Source: Ehretia macrophylla (Eukaryota; Streptophyta; Magnoliopsida; Boraginales; Ehretiaceae). Taken from it: DNA of 64,000 nucleotides. Where the stretch lies: the NCBI GenBank assembly GCA_037974665.1, contig CM075778.1, forward strand, positions 22,944,001 through 23,008,000. Direction: 5' to 3'. The translations under genes were made by a program, and so were the position numbers. This document shows positions 1 through 11,130 of the stretch, piece by piece. Numbering within the stretch: position 1 is the stretch's first letter; each line of letters begins with the position of its first letter. A model generated the notes under the pieces. That model saw only the letters and a program-made list of their open reading frames with translations, ran no database searches and had not been told where the DNA came from.

Positions 1-1155
1 AACATATTAACTTCTAGCATTCAAGTTTAATCCACTCATCAATCATGAAAGAATAAACTAAATGAATACCCTTTTGCATAATTATAAAACTCATTTTATA
101 GATGCAAGTCATAATGGCCCATTAATTCATAACTTCTTATAATTAATTATATTCACATTTAAGTCCAAAACTTTAAAGAAGAACACAAATCCATGGCCCA
201 TTCACACAAAGTGGCCCAATAGATTAAAATCAAGCACAAATACGTGTACACAAGGCCCAAGCCCAAATCAACATGTCTCTAAAGGCCCACACATTAACTA
301 TAGCCCAATAGTCCTTTTGAAATTATTATATCATTATATAATCAACTTTCAACTATCTTAAAATTTAGAAATGACCAAATTTAACTAATTACATTATTTC
401 CAAAATTCAAGATTAGAAGACAATGGCCTATTTTATGTGAATCTATTTTGCTATATTCAAGACACATAGATAAGTTGCAATCTTGACTATTAAACACTTT
501 TAATCATCAAGTAGTCCTCAATTAAATTCATATGCATGATCATATAAAATAAGCTTAAAACTATCTTTTAAACTTTTATTCTAACACATGCATATAATAG
601 AAATAAACTTTTGAGGACTTCAAGGCAACTACTATCATCTTGTCTCATACAACAAAAGCAAAATAAATCTCCTACAACAAAGAGTATTTTCGGCCAACAC
701 CATATAAAGGCAAGACTTGTCTTTTCTAAACTTTTGACCTTTAAATCCACAAAAGGACCCTTTTAAACAAGAACCCCTTTTTGAATATATTAAGATAGTC
801 TACTTATTCCAAGTCTAAAGTCAATCATGCAAAGACCAAATCTTCATTTATCTTCACAACTTAGCACTTCAAATAAAAGGACAAATCATCAAAAATTATA
901 TGTGATTTTCGGCCATCTCACTTATTTAGGTGTAGTATGCAAGTTCAAGCTAAGACATATTCATACACATATATATTCAAGATCTTCATTATCAATCAAA
1001 GATCTAAACTAGATTTGAACATGCATGTGTGTAGGCTAAGGTCTTAAACTCAAAAACTTGCAAAAATTACAAGCATATTTTCGACCAAATGGTTCAAAAA
1101 CACATGACCAACATTTGATAATCAATGGATATATAAACATGACTCTGATACCACT
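1..1155 (-). mobile_element. Leader/internal stub of a minus-strand Ty1/copia fossil (Copia-1)
   Basis: This AT-rich stretch shows no recognisable gag or pol. Its right edge at 1143-1153 reads CTCTGATACCA, the complement of the initiator-Met tRNA primer site (TGGTATCAGAG). It lies three bases from the end of an LTR, so the stretch is best read as the untranslated leader of a minus-strand copia element continuing past the left window edge. It also holds scattered short motifs such as GGCCCAA and TTCGGCC that I often see in plant LTR and leader DNA. The strand and family are inferred from the primer site and the neighbouring LTR. It could instead be older LTR-like DNA with a chance primer-site match. 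Confidence 0.45.
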
Positions 1156-1881
1156 TGAAAGTGCAAGCCAACATAAGATATCATGTCAAGACATAATCAC
1201 AAGTTGGTTTCAAGATCGAAAATGTTGTGCATGGATACCTAGGTATAGTCGAAACTAGATAGGCCATCAACAAAAATTTCACAAGTTTTGTCACAAAGGA
1301 TCAACATGCTAACTTTCTATTATATCCATTGTTCCTCAACACTTGCTATATATATATCAACAATACATATAGGAAAATGGAGGTTCATAGGTATACCTCA
1401 CTAGTAGATTACTTTGGAGATGATGAGGTTGGATGACAAGCCTTTGAATCCTTCTAACTTGAAGGCCCTAGTTAGTCCACCAAGCATCCAAAGCTCAACC
1501 ACCACTAGAAGATTTAGTGTGCTAGTAGTATCTTCACGCTTTGCAACTATATATGAGTGTTAAAAAGAAAAACACAAAACTTCTCCTTTTTCTTTGGCTA
1601 TGGCCGAAACTTGCAAGGAAAAGATCAAGTTATTTTTGCTCTTGATTTGGTAAGTGTGTCGTGTGAATGAGAGGCCTTGTATGTGAGAGAAAAATGCTAT
1701 CATCTTTATTATAATAATTTATCATAATAGGTGACCAATCATATTATCACCTTTTAATCAAAAGCCATGCAAGCCTTTTGATCCTAATGATTAGCATTAG
1801 ATGGCAAGATGACAACTTTCTCTCTCCTCCCTCCCTTGGCCGAATTTGCAAGTGGATGGAGAGATAATGCTTGTCATCTTT

Positions 1882-1926
<45 letters not shown>

Positions 1927-3183
1927 CTTTTGCCCATTCTAATCTCTATTAGAATAAATATATTGAAACAACAATTCAATAGTTACAGTTTGGCCCCAAA
2001 AATTTTGATAATTATAATTTAACCTCAAAACTTTCTAAAATTACACTTTTGGCCCAAATACCAATAGTGATGACTCTTAACACCTTAAAGCCACCAACCA
2101 CATAATACAAGCTTCCGGTGAACTTATTCATGATACTTACTAGTGTGAGACCTTCTAGATTCATAATCGTGTACTGATGAAGGACCGATAAACCACTTTT
2201 ATGTATTTCGAAAATGTCTCCGTCATTTACCAAAATACCCTCATGCTCATGAGTGACGCACTAGCAATGAACGTACCATGAGAATGTATACGATAATGAA
2301 GATGACGCCTTTTATTAATCCATTTAACTGTCGATGATTAGCGTGCAGTCCGATCCTTCTGTTACAAGTGCCCCGAACGAGAAAGGACCATGAAATGGTT
2401 AAGCTCACATCCGATACTATATATAAATCTGAATTGGTGAAACGAGAAATGACTACCATGGAAAAACTTTTTTCCATCACTTCATACTCGCCTTGGCCAA
2501 GGACTTCCTCGTTTACCAACCGATCTCAAATATCATAAGACATCGCCTCACACTGGAGGTTAACATATCCTATCTTGACAATTACCTGTCAGTTCATACC
2601 ACAAGACTAAAACGCGAAAGGCTGTAACCCACCTTATGGAAGACGAGTATTGTCCAGACACAGTATTTAGCCCTTGATATAACTGGCAAGCGCAATTTCT
2701 GAAGTCTGAGGATTAATTTGCACAATTATCAACTGAATAGTAAACTATTAACCTGAAATCATGTAGTTCACTATTTATTGTCACATTCAATGATTCGTAC
2801 ACAGACGATCACTCATATGTTTGTGAGTCCACATCATCATACTGTTTTGGCACTTCGCACGCCATCCTTTATCATTAACATCACTATGTTAATCAAAGGT
2901 AATAACATATGATAACCCGTACTCGATTATTCTAGTCCCGGCTGAATAATCTGAAGGGCTATGAATCAATTCTCAAGACTTATCATATCGAAGAGAAAGT
3001 GTGAAATATCCTAAACCCTTTTAGAACATTTCTCTTCTCAGATAGGCATTAGGGACATATTTATATCGAAGCGGAAAATATGAACATCCTACAAATATTA
3101 TCGTGTATAAAACACGTAAACATATTCTTATTAAACCCTAATAAGGTCATCTCAAACTTTAGCATTAGGCAATATCCCCAACA
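1156..3183 (-). repeat. Copia-1 LTR (5' LTR of a minus-strand element)
   Basis: The segment begins TGAAAGTG next to the primer-site complement and ends ...CCCCAACA, giving TG...CA ends and a length of about 2.0 kb. Its right half (about 2320-2580) resembles 57160-57420, inside the LTR of the copia fossil at 56-58 kb. Shared blocks include CTTGGCCAAGGA and TTCCTCGTTTACCA, in the same order and strand, so the two LTRs belong to one family. The far end of this element is outside the window, so no target-site duplication can be checked and its age cannot be estimated. Confidence 0.6.
1885..1923. repeat. (TA)n microsatellite
   Basis: An uninterrupted run of about 19 TA dinucleotides lies inside the Copia-1 LTR. 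Such tracts change length quickly and are prone to assembly length error. Confidence 0.95.
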
Positions 3184-4568
3184 GAAACGCCCCGGTCAAC
3201 GCTCAGTCAAAAGTCAACTTTTTGATCAAAGTCAACTGTCAACGCGTGAATAATAATACGTGAATAGTAACTCTAGTATAGTAACATGTGAATAGTAGTT
3301 TTTTTGCCTATAAATAGCCCCCCCTCCCTACTCAAAATGATAAGTAATTTTGGACCGGAATTGATTTTTCGGACCAAATTCTTCATAGTTAAAGTTTATG
3401 TACATAGCTAGTTTAATTTAGTAATATTTGTAGATTACAGGGGAAGTTCTGTCCGAATAGCTTTTAATAGAAAAACTCTTATTCGGGAGAAGTTCTGCCC
3501 AAGTAGCTTTTATTCTAGGGAAATTAGTTCCACTCGAATAGTTATTTTGCGTCGAACCTCTGCTCAAATTTTGGGAATCAAAAATACAAAGTCGTCATAA
3601 CGGGGGAGCCTTTCTTGACTCTCTTTTATTTGTATAAACTCGTATTTATTATGTCTGAGTAGAATTCTTATCTAGGGTAGGATATTGTAAATAATGGTAT
3701 TTTACTATATGGTCTCAAATTCGGATAATTTAGTTTTAATGCAATATATGGCTTGTATTAATTTAGCAATGTTGTTCATATATTATACTTGTAGTTAATA
3801 TTATGATTACTTTACATTTGTGCCATATATCCATGTTTTAATAGTGGATCTATAGGTTGTACCATAGATTCCAAGGAATTATTAGTTGTACTATAATTTC
3901 TACATTAGTATTATTAAATCCTTTAGTTAAAACAGACTAGTTACACCAGTTACAAGGACAGATCTATACTTTGGCTATATAACGGACTCACGGATAGAAC
4001 GACACCTATAACATCTTGTAGTAACTAGGACTTTAATCAGACTAAGAAAATTAACTTTAGTTAATGCTTGTAGCTTAACTTACGCATTGAGTTAGAGAAT
4101 TCGGATGCCGAGCCTGCATTAATTTCCATATTTACATATCTGATCTCTAGATATTCTTCCGTGTTTAGCTAAACCAAAACCTTAGTTTTTAATTTTATAT
4201 TTCTTGTACAATCAATCCATCTTTCAAACTATCACGTTTTCACTTTAAAACACTTTTTAAACACTTATAACTGAACAAGCTCCCAAAGCTTCCCTGAGGA
4301 ATTCGACTCCGTACGGATAGCACACTACACTATGTGATCCGTGTGCTTGTGGGTTAATTAAAACTTGGTTATTTTTGCACATTTTTATTTACCAACTGAG
4401 TAACGATCACAAGGTAAGAAGTAAATATCAAATGCATTCTTGACTTAACTGATATATTTCACCGTATGAAAAGAAAATATCAAATGGATTAGTCATACTA
4501 AATTTCAAATATTTTTTTGCCTCAAAGAAAACTCAAACTATCTTCATTGAAACCAAGAGAAAAAAATT
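3184..4568 (+). other. Degenerate LTR-like spacer, no gene
   Basis: No coding domain is visible. The segment contains a good TATA box (TATAAATA, 3309-3316) just upstream of a C-rich stretch. It also has an imperfect direct repeat of about 28 bp (3440-3468 and 3485-3513, sharing AGTTCTG...AGCTTTTA). Near 4275-4350 a block reads CCCTGAGGAATTCGAC, followed by CACACTACACTA and a stretch close to GATCCGTGTGCTTGTGGG. Blocks of this style are familiar from the 3' part of plant Ty3/gypsy LTRs of Athila/Tat type, so an old LTR remnant is the likeliest origin. Its true ends were not found. Confidence 0.4.
3309..3316 (+). promoter_or_regulatory. TATA box of the LTR-like spacer
   Basis: TATAAATA sits in a GCC...AGCC context just before a C-rich run, the usual position of a plant LTR promoter. 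It is inferred from sequence only. Confidence 0.4.
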
Positions 4569-4732
4569 TGTCATTTGTGTTTAAAACAAATGATAAATTG
4601 AATAAGAAAATTGTGGAGTTAAATTTTGGTTAAAATTATTTATTAATTTTATTCCAAAATTTTAGATATCTCCTAATGATCATGTCTCTTCTCCAAATGG
4701 ACATAGTTAGTCATAAAGAATAGCATCTTTTC
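4569..4732 (+). repeat. Copia-3 5' LTR, left piece
   Basis: This is the upstream part of an LTR whose remainder resumes at 21919, after the inserted SIRE element. Rejoining at the TTTTC duplication places it just before a TATA-containing promoter (21941-21951). A hairpin-forming palindrome lies at 4572-4592 (arms CATTTGT/ACAAATG). The left boundary, TGTCATTTG at 4569, is a guess from the TG start; no second LTR copy is in the window to confirm it. Confidence 0.4.
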
Positions 4733-7700
4733 TATTAGCCCAAAGGCTTTTAATCTTGGTTTTGATGATAACAAACCATGATTATATTTAATGAGTTTGT
4801 TTAAGTATGCATGAGTGAGATGAATCAAGTTTGACTCTGAATCCAAGTTCATCAAGCTAAAGAAGAAAAAAGATCATCCATCAACTCAAGGAAAGATAAA
4901 GACTTGAAGAATGAAAATGGAACTATAAGGATGGAGACAGAAGTCATAAGGGGTACCGTTTGGGACTTAATCGGGGGTTTGGGTCTTAGAAATGCTATAT
5001 GCTCAATGATGATTTCTAAAAGTATTTTTAAAATATTCATCTATCTTTGAAAAAGCATTTACAAAAGACTCTATAAAAGAAGCATAAAAAAAACCCAAGC
5101 CCTTGCAACTTTTGAGCAAACCGGACGACCTCAGGGGAACCGGTCTGTGATAACCCGAACCCGGCATGCATTTAATTGCATTTAATTAAATGTTATCTTA
5201 AATGTTAGCATTGAATTTTGTGTTTATTTTTAGTTAAACATTCATTTGTAGCTTTATTTTCATATTTATGTTAATCGGTTTTATTTTTCTTGCATCTTAA
5301 TGCTCGATTTTCAATTAAATGAAAAGTAGCTCTGAGCCGGAGTAAATTTTGAACTATGTTATTTTTCAAAAATTATATTTTCTTAAATTCTTTGAGATTT
5401 AATTGTTATTCTTTTATTGTCGCAAAGTGCATAGCATATCGAGAGCGATAGTTAGGAAATGATTTCTAGTCCTCAGCAAATAGTGAAAACTAGTATTTGG
5501 TGTTTAATTTTAATATTTTAGTTGTTGTTAGCTAAAATTAGAATTGTGCTAGTTGTTTTAACTTTAAAATGCAAGAAATAAGCTTATTTGACCAACTTAA
5601 GTTAGTTTGACCAAGGCTTTGACCAATTGACTTGAGTTGTCATCTTATATTAAGCATATAACATTGCAAAATAAGCACAAAAATTGAAGAAAAAAAAAAA
5701 CAATGAGCAGGCCGAAACATAGAGGAGAAGAAAAAAAAACCTTTCAACTTCAAACTTCAAATTTTTCGCGTGAGCTTGCACGGGGTGGTTTCCGAGGCAT
5801 CTAGAGTGGTTTTCCTAGCGTCTAAGAGCGTCTAAGGTGAGGGTTTCATCGTTATTTGCGCATTTGAAATTATTGTATCTAAACTTTAATTTTTGTGATT
5901 TAACCGTAGGTTGTTATTTTATCCGTTTCGTTGCTTAAAGAATGTTCCCTAGCAATCGTAGAACATTTATTTATAGCTTTTTAGCATTTTCTGCGGTTAA
6001 ATATCAAAATTGAAATTTAAATTGATAGTTGAATAGTAAATTATGAATAGTAAACCCCCGTTTCGATGAAGTTGCTCCGTTATGCGTTCTGTTGATGTAG
6101 GAAGGTGCTAGATATGCTAGAATGCCTAAATGCATGATTTGTTTGGGTTGCGTAATGAAAAAACGGAGAAAAATGGCTTAGTGAAAGTTGGGGTCATTTA
6201 GGTCAAGTTTGGCATTTTATCGTTTTACGTGATGGCATTGTCTCGAGAGGCCATGAAAGCACTTTTGGTGTGGTTATGGCGTTGGTTGGGTGTTTGGTTA
6301 AGGTAGCGGTAGTTCAAATGAGCAAAGGGAGAAATCAGGGCTTTGCGTGAATCCTAGGGTAAAGTAGGGTTTCGGGGTCTTTAGACGTGCCTTATGGTGA
6401 CCTAGGAGGAATGGTGAAGTCGGTTTCCAAAACTCGTGGCTCGTTTGAAAGTAGTAGCGTTTGGAAAGTCGGGGTCGTTTTGTGATTTTGTTTGTTTTCT
6501 TAATGTTATGCCTATGGAATGCTTAAAGTTGCTTGATATGCTTGTTAGAATTGATTCTAATTGAAATGTTTATCAACTATTGTTATTGCGTGCGAGAGTA
6601 ACCTACTTTGTTATTCTCCCACGTGTGGCTTTGTTGCTCGATTGTTGCATTGTATATTGTATTGCATTCATAGAGTCAGGGGCGGTGTGATGGGCCTCTC
6701 TGGGTAGCCTCGGGTTGCCAGTGTTAGTTACCCTAGCTCCGTGTCCTATTCCCTTTCTCACTTGGGTTGCCGCCCAGGGAGTTTTGGGTCGTAGAATTGA
6801 CAGAGTATGTCCGGAGTACTCTAACGGAAGTTATAAGGTGGGTGAGCCGGCGCGTCATCGTTAAAGTCATCGAAATCATGATCGGTATATTGCTCGTATG
6901 AGTGAACCATAGCCTTCAGAGTGTGGTATAGCTTTGAATGGTTGTGTTAATGCTTTTATTAATTGGTTATTGTATTGATTGTTTATATTGAATGCTTGCT
7001 TGTCAATTATATTGCTTAGCTGTACCTATTTGCATTGCACGAACTTCTTTCTCTCCACCTCGATATCTGTCTCGCCCTCACTAAGTATACGTGTTGTGTA
7101 TACTCACTCCTTACCACCACATTTCAGGAAATGCCATGTTAGTTGGAAAGTTCGTGACTGTGTGAAAGTTCGTGCTTGAAGAGTTGTCTTGCGTGCTATG
7201 TGGCTTGAGTTGTCGAAGTGGCAAAGATGTATGCTTTCATGTATTGTATGTATTTAATATTAAAAGAATGTAATTTAAGTTTTACTAGGTTATTGAAGTG
7301 ATTTGAAAGCTAGCTTATGTATTTAGTTAGTATAATTTAACTTCAATGCATGTTTGTAATGTCCAAAGGAAAAGAGTTAGAATGGTTGATAGTCTAACTT
7401 ATGCAATGGGTTAGAATAGTTTAATTGCCTAGCATAAATGTTCTTGTCAAAGATGAAAAAGGGATAGGTTAGTTTTTAAACTGGAAATGTATATCTGCTG
7501 TGTTTAATGGTTGAGAACCGAGGCTCGGATGGCCTTGAGGTGTTTGTATGTTTGGACATGGTTTTGGTCCACTTATATGCTGTTGCAGGTTTTACATCTT
7601 GCCTAGGAACAGGGGAGACTCTGTCCGTCATTCTTTAAAAATTTTGCCCGGGTTTGGATTTGGGTTGTGATTAGATTGATTGATAGAACTCCCGGTCTCG

Positions 7701-8471
7701 AGAGGGATCGGGGTGTTACACGGTCGACTAGTACCAAAGGGGTCTTCCGCCTGGAGCCCCTCCACCGGACGACGTCCCTCCCACCGGTCGACCGGTGGAA
7801 CCAAAACGTTGTTTTAAAAATAGAACCATTTGTGAACGTTGAAAATGCATTAAATGCACACCTCTCAGCCTCTATTAATCTCTCTCAACAACTATCTTCC
7901 AAAGCATTGATTCAAAGCAATTACTCTTGATTTCTAACAAGCATTTGTGAGCAATATTGAGAGAAACATTCATTGTATTCATCTACCCTAAAAGAGGGCT
8001 TTTATTGTTTTTCTCAAACACTTATCAAAAGAGAGAGTTTAACACTTTGAAAGGAAAGACTTCTTTGTCAAAGTTGTTGGGGTTGAAGCTTTGTATTGAA
8101 AAGAAATTTTCTATTGTTAAAGCTTGAACTACGGTTGTAGTTGGTTTGTGGACTCACCAACATTTGAAGAGTCACAATAGTGAAGATTGTTGAAATCCTA
8201 AGCGGGGAGTTTAGGTCGTGGACTTAGGCCGGGGCTGAAACACGTTAAATCGCGATTTTCAATCTCTTTCTCTCAACTCTCTCTTAGTATTAATTTCTGC
8301 ACTCTAAGTGTTTGATATTTTGCCTCACTTACACTTTATATTGCTAGAGTGCATATTTGTTTAAGATAATTTTTGATTGATCATTGCTAATATATTGTCT
8401 AATCGAAAAAGTAGTAATATTGCCTATGTAACCTAATTCACCCCCCTCTTAGGTTTAATTAAGGGACAACA
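4733..8471 (+). repeat. SIRE element 5' LTR (split by a nested solo LTR)
   Basis: The sequence aligns along its length with the LTR at 20703-21918. Leaving out the nested insertion (5146-7720 plus one copy of its 5-bp duplication), it is about 1.16 kb. It ends ...GGGACAACA directly before the primer-binding site. The middle is GC-rich and carries GTCGAC/CCGG-containing motifs around 7721-7800. Confidence 0.92.
5146..7720 (+). repeat. Solo LTR, Tekay-like family A
   Basis: The segment starts TGTGATAACCCGAACC and ends GATCGGGGTGTTACA. It is flanked by a perfect 5-bp duplication, CGGTC (5141-5145 and 7721-7725), and interrupts the SIRE 5' LTR; the 3' LTR is uninterrupted at the same point. No internal region or second LTR is present, so it is a solo LTR left by LTR-LTR recombination. 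It is the same family as the paired LTRs at 39104-46006 and, reversed, the LTR at 62412 onward. No protein-coding capacity is expected or seen. Confidence 0.93.
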
Positions 8472-8472
8472 A

Positions 8473-8486
8473 ACGGTATCAGAGTT
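8473..8486 (+). promoter_or_regulatory. Primer-binding site of the SIRE element
   Basis: CGGTATCAGAG follows the 5' LTR end by two bases. It closely matches the initiator-Met tRNA primer sequence TGGTATCAGAGC used by most plant LTR retrotransposons. Confidence 0.85.
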
Positions 8487-8528
8487 AGGACTTTGCATAT
8501 AGCTTAACATTTAGCAAAGAAAAGATAA

Positions 8529-9690
8529 ATGGCAAACAATACTACTTCTCCTTTCTTTGAAGGTTACTCCACTAATTGGCCTCCATTGTTTGTAGGTACC
8601 AATTTCAATTATTGGAATAACAAGATGGAGACATACATTCAAGCCGTTGACTATGCTCTATGGTCATTGGTAGAAGATGGCCCTTATGTTCCAATGAAGG
8701 AGGTGATGGTCAAAGATGATGATGCTTCAAGTTCAAGTGGAGGTGATAAAGTCAAAGCCATCAAAGCACCTAAGGAAATGAATGAGTTCAACAATCAAGA
8801 CATTATCATGATGACCAAGAACTCAAGAGCCAAGAACATCCTCTATTATGCTTTAAACAAAACTGAGTATAGTCGTGTGAGTCAATGTGAAGCTGCTCAC
8901 TAGATTTGGGAGATGTTACACATGTCTTATCAAGGGACGTCTCAAGTGAAGAATACCAAAATTGATCTTCATATCCATTAGTATGAATTGTTTCATATGA
9001 AGGCCGAAGAATCATTAAATGAAATGTATCAAAGATTCTCCAAAATCGTAAACAACTTGTGTGCTCTTAGAAAGAAGTATCCAAATGAAGAACTCAACTA
9101 GAAGATTTTCATCGCTCTTCCAAAAGAATACAAACCAAAGGTGACATCAATTAGAGAATCAACCAATCTCTCCAAGTTAAAAGTGCATCAGCTCATTTGC
9201 AACCTTGAGACGGAGGAACATGTATTGAATCAAGAGAATGTACGAGATGAAGAAGAAAATAAGACAAGGAAATCACTTGCTCTCATTGCTCAATCTCAAT
9301 CAAGTGATGAAGACAAAGATGATAGTAATCTTGATAAGCTTGCACTCCTTGCAAAGAATTTTTAGAAATTCTTGAAATACAAAAAGATGAAGAAAGGAGA
9401 GCCCATTAACAACAAAGTCAAGAGGATATTCAAAGAGAAGATGGAGAAGACCAAAGAGGAGATTAAGTGCTTCAATTGTGACAAGCCGAGACACATCAAA
9501 TCAGAGTGTCCAAAATTGATCAAAGGGAAGCAAAAGACAATGAAGGATTGTGTTGAAAATGATGTATCAACTAATGGTAAAAGTGGAAGCAAAACCGAAG
9601 TGGTCGACTTTGTGTGCTTTATGGCTAGATATGATGAGGTAACTTCTTCGTCTTGTGATGAATCTTCTTCTTCTAATGATGATTAATGCA
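8529..9690 (+). pseudogene. gag region of the SIRE element
   Basis: Gag is the structural protein that packages element RNA in virus-like particles. The start (MANNTTSPFFEG, then PPLFVGTNFNYWNNKME) is the classic N-terminus of SIRE/Opie-type Gag, with the conserved G-x-N-F-x-Y-W and K-M-E-x-Y-I-Q block. Near 9468-9512 lies a CCHC zinc knuckle (CFNCDKPRHIKSEC, spacing C-x2-C-x4-H-x4-C), used to bind RNA, followed by lysine-rich and then acidic serine-rich stretches. The frame is broken, as in the rest of the element. The start is chosen because it is the first ATG after the primer site and opens the family motif. Confidence 0.85.
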
Positions 9691-10440
9691 CTTTGAGGAA
9701 CTAACCAATGAATTTTCAAAACTACATGATAGTTTTCTCCTTGCACATTCAAAAGTAAAGAATCTTCAAAAATAAAATAATGAACTTCAAAAAGAAATTA
9801 AAGAGCTTAGGGATGAGAATGATACTTTTACCAAAGAGATTTGTGAGTATCATCATTTAAAGATAAAAAATGAAGTAAAGGTCAGAGATTTTGAAAAACA
9901 AGTTCTTGATTTACAAAATGATCTTGCTAGATTTTCAAAGGGAATAAAAAACTTGAATGAAATCCTTTGCTCCCAAAAAGTACCATTTGACAAATGTGGG
10001 ATTGGCTATGAGCTATTTTTTAAACCAAAGTTTTCAAAAACTATTTTTGTGAAAGTCTCTCAATCCTCAATTATCCATCCACCATTAAAAGAATCACAAA
10101 AAAGTACAAATTGACAAAAGAGGAATTGGCTATAAGCCACATCTAAAAAGTTTTCAAAACTATTTTGTGAAAGCATCATCCTCTTGACATGTAGCCTCAA
10201 CATCAAGAGGATCATTTAAGAGATGTACTTATTGTGAGAAGATTGGTCATAATGCATCACGTTGTATATTTAAAAACATGGTAGGAAGAGATTCTCACAT
10301 TCCTTTATGGCTTTGACCCAAATGGGTTATTAGATGTGTTAGGACTTCGTACTAACACTAAAGGACCCAATAGAACCTTGAGAACCAAAATGAACATGAT
10401 TTGTTTCTATGAATGATAGGTTGCCCTAAAGGTGAAGTAC
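9690..10440 (+). pseudogene. Gag C-terminal / second zinc knuckle region of the SIRE element
   Basis: The reading here is lysine/glutamate/leucine-rich and coiled-coil-like. It is followed by the block 'NEILCSQKVPFDKCGIGYE', characteristic of SIRE-lineage polyproteins. A second CCHC knuckle (CTYCEKIGHNASRC) lies near 10217-10260. Two knuckles separated by a coiled-coil-like stretch fit SIRE elements and separate this one from simpler copia lineages. The region is decayed and carries several breaks. Confidence 0.7.
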
Positions 10441-11130
10441 GAAGATACTTGGGTTATTGATAGTGGGTACTCAAGGCACATGATGGGTGATGTCTTTTTC
10501 TTCTATGAGATTGACAAAGATTTTAAAGGTAAAGTTAGCTATGGAGGAAATGAATGAGGCAAAGTCATTGGTAAGGGAAGCATAGGAGATATAAACTTTC
10601 TTTCAATTCATGATGTCTTGTTTGTTAAAGGTCTTAGACATAATTTGCAAAGTGTGAGTCAATTTTGTGATAGTGGATTTAGAGTTAAATTTCTATCTAC
10701 TTGTTGCAAGGTGTATGATAAAGATGATAAAGTGTTGTTTGTTGGCAATAGATGCGATAATGTGTATGCAATTAATTTCCATGAATTAAAGTGTCAAAAT
10801 GTGGCATGTTTAGTTACCATTAATGAAGACTCATGGTTATGGCATAGGAGACTTGGTCATGCTAGCATGGATTTACTTGCTAAACTTTCTAGAAAATAAC
10901 TTGTTATAGGTCTTCCTAAGACTAGATTTCAAAAAGACCATCTATGTGATGCATACCAATTTGGAAAACAACACAAAACATCTTTCAAAACAATTAACAA
11001 GGTAACCACATCAAGAGCTTTACAAAAATTACATATGGATCTTTTTGGTCCAATGGATGTGGTAAGCCTAGGTGTATCTAAATATGTCTACGTTATCATA
11101 GATGATTACACTAAATTCACATGGGTGAGA
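10440..11130 (+). pseudogene. SIRE pol: protease and N-terminal integrase
   Basis: The block TWVIDSG (near 10449) carries the D-S-G catalytic triplet of the aspartic protease. The pre-integrase domain follows, with LRHNLQSVSQFCDSGF and then WLWHRRLGHASMDLL, the latter containing the histidines of the integrase zinc finger. After it come the finger's second cysteine pair region and the start of the integrase core (LHMDLFGPM... VIIDDYTKFTWV), with the first catalytic Asp. The reading stops at the solo LTR at 11131 and resumes in the same domain at 13671. The domain is decayed. Confidence 0.85.
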
